IMG/VR virus record: IMGVR_UViG_3300025120_000434
Location: 1 to 27,284 of that record
Length of the DNA: 27,284 nt
Strand: one strand, 5' to 3'
Origin: a virus
In this document: positions 22,016 through 27,284 of the stretch, piece by piece
Layout of the letters: each line of letters starts with the position of its first letter
Numbering within the stretch: the first letter of the stretch is position 1
The notes under the pieces: model-generated
The model's database searches: none
Told to the model about the DNA's origin: nothing
What the model saw: the letters and a program-made list of their open reading frames with translations, nothing else
Translations under genes and position numbers: made by a program

Positions 22016-22783
22016 ATGGGATTAAGTAAACCATTTGCCTTTATGGGATCATCAGCAGCAGGTGAACTAGTCAATGACGGTTTAGTTCTTTACCTAGATG
22101 CAGGAGATACAGCAAGTTACCCAGGAACAGGAACTACGTGGACAGATTTAAGTAGTACTGCACAAAACTTTACACTTAATGGATCACCAACACCAGTACA
22201 TGTATCAGGTGATCAAGGATACTTTACTATGGATGGTAGTAGTCAGTACTTTGCAAATGGAGTTTCTAATGCATATATTACACCTGCATCTTCATCAGTA
22301 GAGTGGACTATAGAAACTATTGCAGAGTCTAATACACTATCAGGCTATAGAGGTTTAGCAACAGTATGGCATAGTGGTACTAATCAAGTATGGTGGCATG
22401 GTTTATCAGGTGCAACATCAGGAGGTGTACACTGGGCATTAAGAGAGGATCCAGCAACAGGTGGAGATTCAGACTTTTATAACAGTTCAGCTATATATTC
22501 TCTTAACACACTTACCCATATGATATGGAAAGTAAATTATACTGCTAAAACATTAAACTGCTGGTTAAACGGTACTCAAGTTATTACAGATGATGCAATA
22601 ACAGTAGATAGTATGGATACAGCAGGATCAGATTCTTACTTACAGATAGGTAAACAAAATTCAGGTAACTATTGGAGTGGTAAAATAGCAATGGTTAGAA
22701 TATATAACGAGTATGGATTCACTACAGCAAATGCAGAACAGAACTATGATTACTGGAAAAATACAAGAGGATACGCAATTTAA
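22016..22783 (+). CDS. LamG/concanavalin-like lectin domain protein, 255 aa
   Basis: After a short lead the protein reads NDGLVLYLDAGDTASYPGTG, then TWTDLSS and later YFTMDGSSQYFANG and WLNGTQVI. This is the classic series of a concanavalin A-like (LamG/laminin-G type) beta-sandwich found on phage tail fibres and bacterial adhesins. It ends with GKIAMVRIYNEYGFTTAN. Such domains bind sugars or glycan chains. The gene follows the fibre by 1 nt, so it probably forms the fibre tip or an accessory receptor-binding protein. Confidence 0.7.
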   Translation: MGLSKPFAFMGSSAAGELVNDGLVLYLDAGDTASYPGTGTTWTDLSSTAQNFTLNGSPTPVHVSGDQGYFTMDGSSQYFANGVSNAYITPASSSVEWTIETIAESNTLSGYRGLATVWHSGTNQVWWHGLSGATSGGVHWALREDPATGGDSDFYNSSAIYSLNTLTHMIWKVNYTAKTLNCWLNGTQVITDDAITVDSMDTAGSDSYLQIGKQNSGNYWSGKIAMVRIYNEYGFTTANAEQNYDYWKNTRGYAI

Positions 22784-22795
22784 CATTTATTAATT

Positions 22796-22930
22796 ATGAA
22801 AACATATACAAGAGAAGAACTTACAAACTTAACATCAGATCAATTTAATGCTTTATCTAAAGCAGAACAAGATGATGTAAGATCACAAGGTAGAGCTTTT
22901 TTAGTTGCTGACCAAGGAGACTTAGCATAA
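22796..22930 (+). CDS. Small hypothetical protein, 44 aa
   Basis: An ATG at 22796, 12 bases after the lectin stop, opens a 44-codon frame. The product is charged and helical (starts MKTYTREELTN, then TSDQFNALSKAEQDDVRSQG) and has no membrane segment. It is the last gene of the structural operon before the strong terminator. Function unknown; it could be a fibre chaperone or merely a small virion protein. Confidence 0.55.
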   Translation: MKTYTREELTNLTSDQFNALSKAEQDDVRSQGRAFLVADQGDLA

Positions 22931-23001
22931 TATTTAATTCCCATGATTAAATAAAAAAGGATTACTTTCCAAGTTTCAGCCACGGTACAATTCCTTTTTA
23001 T

Positions 23002-23026
23002 AGAGCCTTTATGGCTCTTTTTTTTT
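23002..23026 (+). terminator. Strong intrinsic terminator of the structural module
   Basis: AGAGCC (23002-23007), 5-base loop, GGCTCT (23013-23018), then nine T from 23018 and more pyrimidines. It is the best terminator in the window. An outer A5GGA/TCCT5 pairing (22954-22961 with 22992-22999) lies just before it. Confidence 0.9.
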
Positions 23027-23040
23027 CTTTTATGGTAAAA

Positions 23041-23072
23041 GTTGGATAGTTATAATAAAGTTCTTATTTTAT
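23041..23072 (+). promoter_or_regulatory. Rightward promoter (GTTG-N20-TATTTTAT)
   Basis: GTTG (23041-23044), 20 bases, TATTTTAT (23065-23072). The same boxes and spacing occur at 24794 and 25741. The ATG follows at 23081, so the transcript would have little or no leader. Confidence 0.6.
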
Positions 23073-23080
23073 AATAAACA

Positions 23081-23635
23081 ATGAAGGAAGATCAAAAAAG
23101 AAGATTAGTTACAGAAGAAATTGGTAACATTTACGAACAACTTGTAATTAACTGTAAAAAGACTTGTGGTGCAGGGTACGACAAATGGGGTGAAGACTTA
23201 TTAGCTATGTGTGTTGAAATGTTCTTAGAAAAGGAAACTGAATACATATATAAAGTTTACACAGATGGTAAGTTAGAAAATTTCTTAACATTTATGATGA
23301 GCTTTCAGTTAAAGTCTAGTACCACAAGGTTTTTTCATAGGTATAGAAAGCATATGAGTATGAATAGAGAGTTGTATGACAATATGGCTGTTGAACAACA
23401 AAGAGTAGCTAGGAATACTGCCTTTGAAGACGAACAGTCAGAAGTTTACACTTGTATGAAGAAAGTAATAGATAAGTTAAACCCTTATGAAAAGATGTTA
23501 GTTAATGAAATAATGATAGAAGGAGCTAGATACAATACAACATCAGAGAAGTATAAGATTAATTACCATTCATTAAAAGGTGACTATAAAAAAGTTCAAA
23601 TGAAAATAAAAAAATTATGCAAACACCTTATATAA
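23081..23635 (+). CDS. Sigma-70/ECF-like phage transcription factor, 184 aa
   Basis: The 184-residue protein has two helical halves. Residues ~12-100 (NIYEQLVINC, DLLAMCVEMFLEK, then FLTFMMSFQLKSSTTRFFHR) have the spacing of sigma region 2. Residues ~125-180 (KVIDKLNPYEKMLVNEIMIE, then YKINYHSLKGDYKKVQMKIK) resemble the helix-turn-helix of region 4. Such small sigma-like proteins occur in Bacteroidetes phages, and one could redirect host RNA polymerase to late promoters. It lies just after the structural terminator and is preceded by a host-type promoter, the order expected for a middle gene. Assignment is moderate because similarity to sigma factors is weak. Confidence 0.55.
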   Translation: MKEDQKRRLVTEEIGNIYEQLVINCKKTCGAGYDKWGEDLLAMCVEMFLEKETEYIYKVYTDGKLENFLTFMMSFQLKSSTTRFFHRYRKHMSMNRELYDNMAVEQQRVARNTAFEDEQSEVYTCMKKVIDKLNPYEKMLVNEIMIEGARYNTTSEKYKINYHSLKGDYKKVQMKIKKLCKHLI

Positions 23636-23805
23636 TATCTCTAATAGTTAACATAGGACTAATTATGTTAGTTCTCTCGTTAGTTTATCCTCGTTTAATA
23701 GCAAGATATAGGAGAAAGAAGAAACAAGGAGAGATACAAGAATACAATAGAGTAAAACGATATGTCAATGAATATTTAGATTCGTTAAGAACTGATGACA
23801 ATTGA
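23617..23805 (+). CDS. Single-pass membrane protein, 62 aa
   Basis: The start overlaps the sigma-like gene by 19 nt and the end overlaps the next gene by 11 nt. Residues 5-25 (YIISLIVNIGLIMLVLSLVY) are hydrophobic. A strongly basic stretch (RLIARYRRKKKQGE) and a charged helical tail follow. This N-out or N-in single helix with cytoplasmic tail resembles inner-membrane spanin or small lysis proteins, but no partner is recognised. It may equally be a membrane anchor. Confidence 0.6.
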   Translation: MQTPYIISLIVNIGLIMLVLSLVYPRLIARYRRKKKQGEIQEYNRVKRYVNEYLDSLRTDDN

Positions 23806-24067
23806 TCTATTTAATTTAATAGGATTGGCTTACTTATCAAATATGGTAGTAAGCGAGTTTAAACCAATACAACCTGCTAAGGAGAAGGTAGTCGAGTTTC
23901 TTTATACACATTTACCTCCCTTTTCGATCCTTCTTACGTGCAGCAAATGTCTGGCTTTTTGGTTAGGTCTGTTTATATACGTAGACATTTTCCATGCTGC
24001 ACTAGCAGGTTTCTTTGGTTATTTAGTTAAACACTTAATTGATAGAATAAATTTCTGGTATGAGTGA
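23795..24067 (+). CDS. Membrane protein with CxxC-FWxGL motif, 90 aa
   Basis: A 90-residue protein with hydrophobic stretches near 5-20, 45-65 and 66-82. The motif LLTCSKCLAFWLGL (about 46-59) matches a small phage/bacterial membrane family in which T-C-x-x-C-x-x-F-W lies at the end of a helix (DUF1360-like by recall). Function unknown; holin-like or membrane-anchoring roles are possible. Starts overlap the previous stop, and the stop overlaps the next start, indicating coupling. Confidence 0.55.
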   Translation: MTIDLFNLIGLAYLSNMVVSEFKPIQPAKEKVVEFLYTHLPPFSILLTCSKCLAFWLGLFIYVDIFHAALAGFFGYLVKHLIDRINFWYE

Positions 24068-24257
24068 ATGGTTATTAAATGATTTCCCTAAGTATCAAGG
24101 TAAGACCTTACGTAGTAGTGTAAAAGATGCTTATACTAAAGCAGAAACGATTATTTCCGGTGTAGTTACGTTACCTGATTGTGATTGTCAATATGGTTCT
24201 TATCAAAACAAAATAAATAAGTTATACGAAGAATGGGTTATAAAAAATACAAAGTAA
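24060..24257 (+). CDS. Hypothetical protein with CxC motif, 65 aa
   Basis: A 65-residue soluble protein overlapping the previous gene by 8 nt and the next by 25 nt. The middle has PDCDCQYGSYQNKINKLYEE, a C-x-C followed by a helix ending in an aromatic-rich segment. This pattern recurs in small phage proteins of unknown function. It is not assignable further. The overlaps argue that it is translated with its neighbours. Confidence 0.55.
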   Translation: MSEWLLNDFPKYQGKTLRSSVKDAYTKAETIISGVVTLPDCDCQYGSYQNKINKLYEEWVIKNTK

Positions 24258-24697
24258 ATAAAGGAGACTACATAACAGATAACTACATTAAAGATGTAGA
24301 GCATTACCTTTATAATGACTTACCAATAGATAAGTTTTATGAAGATGCTGCTGTGTCAAGGTTTAATCAAAGAGTTATAGAAGGTCTTCTAAAGAAAGGA
24401 GAGAAGTATACTAGATTAAAGCATGAAAGAGATCATATAGTACTTACTAGCTTTGGTAGATGTATAAACACTCATTTAGTTAAACAGTTTGCTATGAGGA
24501 TATCAGCTCATACTTTTCACTTATATGTAACAGGTAAGAAGATTAACTTACCAGAAATATTTAAACAAGAGAGTTGGGAGTATGACTTTCACCAAATAAA
24601 AAACAAGTATATAAAAAATAAATGGAAGTATCAAGACACTTCTAAGTATAGTTATTATGCAGGTAAAGCTAAAGAAAAAAGAACTAAGTATAAGTGA
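24233..24697 (+). CDS. Hypothetical protein, basic, 154 aa
   Basis: A 154-residue very basic, Tyr/Lys/His-rich protein. It begins inside the previous gene (25 nt overlap) and ends at TGA 24695-24697. The central part (LTSFGRCINTHLVKQFAMRI) looks like a helix pair, and the C-terminus is a lysine-rich tail (KAKEKRTKYK) that may bind nucleic acid. No catalytic pattern is evident and no family is recognised. Confidence 0.6.
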   Translation: MGYKKYKVNKGDYITDNYIKDVEHYLYNDLPIDKFYEDAAVSRFNQRVIEGLLKKGEKYTRLKHERDHIVLTSFGRCINTHLVKQFAMRISAHTFHLYVTGKKINLPEIFKQESWEYDFHQIKNKYIKNKWKYQDTSKYSYYAGKAKEKRTKYK

Positions 24698-24713
24698 GGG
24701 GTTATTCACTAGT

Positions 24714-24791
24714 GTGGTTTATATAAAAGGAGAAAATATACCTTTAGAAGTAGGTAGAGAAGTTACTAAGTTTCTAAAAAACTTTCATTAA
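24714..24791 (+). CDS. Possible small gene with GTG start, 25 aa
   Basis: The frame opens upstream of the previous stop; the first usable start is GTG 24714, and it runs to TAA 24789-24791. It encodes VVYIKGENIPLEVGREVTKF and a few more residues, with a protein-like composition. The lack of an ATG and its tiny size leave it uncertain; it could be a remnant. Confidence 0.25.
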   Translation: MVYIKGENIPLEVGREVTKFLKNFH

Positions 24792-24793
24792 AA

Positions 24794-24825
24794 GTTGTTG
24801 TTTCGGTATTTTTTGCCTATCTTAT
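24794..24825 (+). promoter_or_regulatory. Rightward promoter (GTTG-N20-TATCTTAT)
   Basis: GTTG (24794-24797), 20 bases, TATCTTAT (24818-24825). It matches the promoters at 23041 and 25741 in boxes and spacing. It precedes the P-loop kinase gene with a leader of about 20 nt. Confidence 0.6.
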
Positions 24826-24850
24826 ATATAATAACCAAAAAGTATAATAT

Positions 24851-25384
24851 ATGAAAATAGCAATAAGTGGAGCTCAATCCACTGGTAAGACAACCTTACT
24901 AAACTCAATCAAAAAAGACTTTCGAAGAAATGGTACGTTACCAAAGTACACATTCTTTGATGAGTTAACAAGAAAGATTCACCAAGAAGGTATAAAGATA
25001 AATGAAGACGGAGATAATATCACTCAGCTTCTTACACTAAACGTTCACGTAAATAATATAGTTCACCCTAATTTTGTTAGTGATAGAAGTATAATAGATG
25101 CAGTTTGTTATACACATTACCTATATTCAGAAGATAAGGTAAGTGAGTGGGTAATGAATTATGCAACTAATGTAATGAAACAGATAGTGTTTCTCTATGA
25201 TAGAATTTATTATCTACCGAATGAACTACCGATTAAAGATGATGGAGTAAGGAGTAGTAGTGAAACGTTTAGAGACGATATAGTTGAAGCATTTGAATAC
25301 TATATAGAAGAGTATAACCTACCGGTAATTAAATTAACAGGTACGGTAGCAGAAAGAACTAACCAATTTTATAATACATTATGA
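24851..25384 (+). CDS. AAA_28-type P-loop ATPase/kinase (NadR-kinase-like), 177 aa
   Basis: Walker A at GAQSTGKTT (7-15) near the N-terminus, FFDELTR (35-41) as a DE-containing strand, and VSDRSIIDAVCY (76-87) typical of the AAA_28/NadR ribosylnicotinamide-kinase-like family. A lid-type Arg-rich segment follows (RSSSETFRDD). Family members phosphorylate nucleosides or small metabolites; ribosylnicotinamide is one known substrate, but the phage protein could act on another. It is read from its own promoter and overlaps the next gene (ATGA), so the two are coupled. Substrate prediction is inference. Confidence 0.65.
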   Translation: MKIAISGAQSTGKTTLLNSIKKDFRRNGTLPKYTFFDELTRKIHQEGIKINEDGDNITQLLTLNVHVNNIVHPNFVSDRSIIDAVCYTHYLYSEDKVSEWVMNYATNVMKQIVFLYDRIYYLPNELPIKDDGVRSSSETFRDDIVEAFEYYIEEYNLPVIKLTGTVAERTNQFYNTL

Positions 25385-25737
25385 ACATAGATACATTAAA
25401 ATATTTTAACAAAGCAAACGAGTACTGGACAGAGAAAGGATATGATAAAGCAGATAATTGTGCAGTCATCAACTATAAAGATAAGTGTTGGTGTTGGATA
25501 AGAGAGAGTAAAGACGATAGCAGTCATGTACATATTAGTAGATTCGTATCAGATGAGAAGAAGAAAGGTTTAGGATCTAAGATGGTTTATATATTGAAGG
25601 ATGGGTATACAAGTATAAGTGCATGGGTTAAACCAGAGTTATTTTCTTTTTATACTAAACATGATTTTGTAGTTCAAGATGATAGTATGGATGAGTATGG
25701 TTATTATTATTTAACATTTGATAAATTACATAGGTAA
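25381..25737 (+). CDS. GNAT-like acetyltransferase domain protein, 118 aa
   Basis: The start ATG is shared with the previous stop (ATGA). The core VHISRFVSDEKKKGLGSKMV (about 50-69) shows the acetyl-CoA-binding R/Q-x-x-G-x-G/A turn, here KKGLGS, and FSFYTKHDFVV (about 87-97) is the closing aromatic strand of GNAT proteins. At 118 residues it is near the minimum for the fold. Possible substrates include proteins or small molecules. The pairing with an AAA_28 kinase suggests a small metabolite- or protein-modification unit, which is inference. Confidence 0.55.
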   Translation: MNIDTLKYFNKANEYWTEKGYDKADNCAVINYKDKCWCWIRESKDDSSHVHISRFVSDEKKKGLGSKMVYILKDGYTSISAWVKPELFSFYTKHDFVVQDDSMDEYGYYYLTFDKLHR

Positions 25738-25740
25738 ATA

Positions 25741-25772
25741 GTTGGTATTCTGAAGAAAAGTTCTTATCTTTA
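25741..25772 (+). promoter_or_regulatory. Rightward promoter (GTTG-N20-TATCTTTA)
   Basis: GTTG (25741-25744), 20 bases, TATCTTTA (25765-25772), closest of the set to TANNTTTG. It would give a leader of about 65 nt before the AAA+ gene. In that leader GGGCG (25785-25789) can pair with CGTCC (25803-25807), and CGATC (25807-25811) with GGTCG (25821-25825), so the RNA may be structured. Confidence 0.6.
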
Positions 25773-25843
25773 TTATAATAGATGGGCGTTTAACGACTTA
25801 GCGTCCGATCATAAAATTAGGTCGATAAATTAAATTATATTAA

Positions 25844-26719
25844 ATGATATTACAATTAAGTAGTAAACAGAAAGCTGCTATAGAAGCCGGAGCAGTAAAA
25901 AGAAACCGACTCATTAGAGCTACTAAACAAGCAGCATCAGGTAAAACCTTACCAGGAGCTAGAAAGCACACTTACATTTACGGACCTGCAGGAATAGGTA
26001 AAACTTATCTTTCAGAAACAGCAGTAAAAGATTCAGGTATTATTTGGAGAACAATAACAGGTAATGTTAGTATGTTTGCATTTGCAATCAATCTAGCAGT
26101 TATTAAGTATAAGTTTCCAGATCAACCAGTAGTTATTATTATTGATGACTGTGATGAGATACTAAAAGATGCTAAGACTATTAACCAAATGAAAGAGTTA
26201 TTAGGTAAAGATACTATGTCTTATAATAAAAGGTTTCACCTAAATAGTGTTGGTGAAGAGGGTAGTGATACTTATAATGCAGTTCAAGATTGTATGGTAA
26301 ACGGTCAAATGGGTTTTACAATAGATTGTAGTAATTTTATATTTGTTATTACTTCTAATGCTAAATTAAATTATGATAAAGACTCAGAAGAGATAGTATT
26401 AGGTAATGGAGGTATGGACAATAACAGAAGTATTAGAGCAAGACACTTATCGGCAATACGTAGACGTGTTAACTGTAAAGATTTAGATATGACTATGGAA
26501 GAGCAGTGGGGTAACTTAGCTTATGTAGCTCTTAATGAAAACTTATGTGAGGCTTGTGATGAACAAGAGACTATTTTTATACTAGATTATATTTGGAACA
26601 ATTGGGATAATATGAAAGAGAGAAATATAAGTACGGTAGAGTTTATGGGTAGTATTCTAAAGGAGGAAGGCGCAGATGGAATTAAAGATGCATTTGATGC
26701 TGATTTCTTAATAGGTTAA
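25844..26719 (+). CDS. AAA+ ATPase, 291 aa
   Basis: Walker A GPAGIGKT (47-54), Walker B VVIIIDDCDE (96-105), sensor-1-like FVITSNA (167-173) and an Arg-rich RARHLSAIRRRV stretch (198-209) with a likely arginine finger. The layout is that of a AAA+ ATPase with N-terminal lead and small C-terminal lid. It could serve in replication or DNA metabolism, for example clamp-loader-like loading or helicase loading, but no subfamily marker is visible. It has its own promoter and a structured leader, and is followed 2 nt later by the NUMOD protein. Confidence 0.7.
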   Translation: MILQLSSKQKAAIEAGAVKRNRLIRATKQAASGKTLPGARKHTYIYGPAGIGKTYLSETAVKDSGIIWRTITGNVSMFAFAINLAVIKYKFPDQPVVIIIDDCDEILKDAKTINQMKELLGKDTMSYNKRFHLNSVGEEGSDTYNAVQDCMVNGQMGFTIDCSNFIFVITSNAKLNYDKDSEEIVLGNGGMDNNRSIRARHLSAIRRRVNCKDLDMTMEEQWGNLAYVALNENLCEACDEQETIFILDYIWNNWDNMKERNISTVEFMGSILKEEGADGIKDAFDADFLIG

Positions 26720-26721
26720 TC

Positions 26722-27207
26722 ATGAGTAAATACACACAAGAAGACTTAGATAAGACTCTAGACCAGTTAATGTCAGGGCCGATAGGCCAAAGAAAAGAGT
26801 GGCAATGGGATAAGAGTATTTACGGTACTGTTCATTTAAGTTCTAAAGAAATTAGAGCAAAAGCTTCAAAGAAATCAGGTGATACTCAAAGAGGAAAGAA
26901 AAGAGGTCCTCGTTCACAAGAAACTATAGATAAACTGTCTAAAGCTCATAAAGGTAGAAAAATGCCTTGGCTTTATACTGAAGAAGTCATGCAAAAAAAA
27001 GCTAAGAGTGCAAATAAAGTACGTAAAGCAGTTAGTAAAGCTCAATCAGTAGGTTGTATTATTTCTAAGGACGGTAAAGATATTTACTTTTCAAGTTTTA
27101 CTAAAGCGGCAGAATTTATAGGTGTTTCAACTGCTAGGGTAGTATGGGTAGCAAAATACGGTAAACCTCATAATAAAACTGGTGGTTATAATGTTAGGTA
27201 TGCTTAG
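26722..27207 (+). CDS. NUMOD DNA-binding repeat protein without nuclease domain, 161 aa
   Basis: Residues ~54-83 (TQRGKKRGPRSQETIDKLSK, then AHKGRKMPW) match NUMOD3, a module of homing endonucleases. Residues ~118-160 (FSSFTKAAEFIGVSTARV, then GGYNVRY) match NUMOD1/IENR1. No HNH, GIY-YIG or LAGLIDADG catalytic motif is visible, so this is either a DNA-binding remnant of a homing endonuclease or a regulator. It starts 2 nt after the ATPase stop. The N-terminal ~50 residues are not assigned. Confidence 0.6.
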   Translation: MSKYTQEDLDKTLDQLMSGPIGQRKEWQWDKSIYGTVHLSSKEIRAKASKKSGDTQRGKKRGPRSQETIDKLSKAHKGRKMPWLYTEEVMQKKAKSANKVRKAVSKAQSVGCIISKDGKDIYFSSFTKAAEFIGVSTARVVWVAKYGKPHNKTGGYNVRYA

Positions 27208-27284
27208 AGAGGTAGTCATAGAGTAATAACAACTATAGCTTCAGTAATAAGAACAATAGGTAATCCAGTAAAAAGATAGATAGG
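27208..27284. other. Right-edge sequence without a supported gene
   Basis: After the NUMOD stop codon (TAG) the same frame stays open to a TAG near 27275-27280, but there is no ATG. Nothing further is supported. Confidence 0.4.

Noticed and set aside
19411-22783. Diversity-generating retroelement at the fibre or lectin gene
   Set aside because: No reverse transcriptase and no template repeat are visible in the window, so variability cannot be claimed.
24661-24791. Frameshift at the A-run joining the 154-residue gene to the downstream small frame
   Set aside because: The A-run in its frame is not a canonical -1 heptamer and the downstream frame would need a +1 shift.
1-27284. tRNA genes
   Set aside because: No cloverleaf-like stretch with TTC-A/G-A and matching stems was noticed by eye; a covariance-model scan would be decisive.
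1-27284. Integration module or lysogeny genes
   Set aside because: No integrase, excisionase, repressor-like or attachment-site pattern recognised in the window.

Overview
The window is AT-rich, densely packed DNA from a tailed bacteriophage, most likely an uncultured marine siphovirus of a Bacteroidetes (Flavobacteriia-type) host. The tailed-phage call rests on a tape-measure-like protein, a tail-assembly chaperone with a -1 frameshift site, an XkdF-type prohead protease, a scaffold, an HK97-type capsid protein, a portal and a head-tail connector. The host call is an inference. Eight intergenic sites read TTG-N19/20-TANNTTWW, close to the Bacteroidetes housekeeping promoter (TTTG ... TANNTTTG). 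Shine-Dalgarno sites are almost absent. Several structural proteins resemble families I associate with flavobacterial and marine phages. No integrase, tRNA, CRISPR array or rRNA is visible, and the large terminase, endolysin and polymerase genes must lie elsewhere.

Layout. (1) Positions 1-1114 hold three small leftward genes. Each has its own promoter and a shared ~35-nt leader, and two have their own terminator; they look like early genes. (2) Positions 1279-11212 form a rightward tail and maturation operon: frameshifting tail chaperone, two tiny proteins, a tail-completion-like protein, a gp10-like protein, a large tail protein, a 1234-residue hub/adhesin with five Pro-Thr linkers, the tape measure, a mosaic prohead protease and a small holin-like protein. 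Many junctions are TAATG stop/start overlaps. (3) Positions 11283-12081 are a leftward island with a GIY-YIG homing-type endonuclease and a small hypothetical. (4) Positions 12268-14719 are a rightward glycosyltransferase cassette: GlcNAc-transferase-like, GT-B-like and GT29 sialyltransferase-like. (5) Positions 14799-22930 are the head module: scaffold, major capsid protein, tail-tube-like protein, virion protein, portal, connector, long fibre and LamG-type lectin. Hairpins flank the scaffold-capsid pair, and a strong terminator closes the module near 23020. (6) Positions 23081-27207 are a non-structural module: sigma-like factor, small membrane and hypothetical proteins, AAA_28-type P-loop kinase, GNAT-like protein, AAA+ ATPase and a NUMOD-repeat protein.

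How it fits together (inference). Host-type promoters drive the leftward early genes, the endonuclease island, the glycosyltransferase cassette and the right-hand module. The right-hand module encodes a sigma-like protein that could switch on the late structural genes. Those lack the host-type promoter and instead carry a recurrent AACTATTTAATA element directly before the ATG. The glycosyltransferases sit between the prohead protease and the capsid genes and probably decorate virion proteins. The most unusual items are the prohead protease with a cupredoxin-like domain (intact H-C-H-M copper-ligand set) and a second module inserted in it, the tightly bounded frameshift site, and the repeated regulatory elements.
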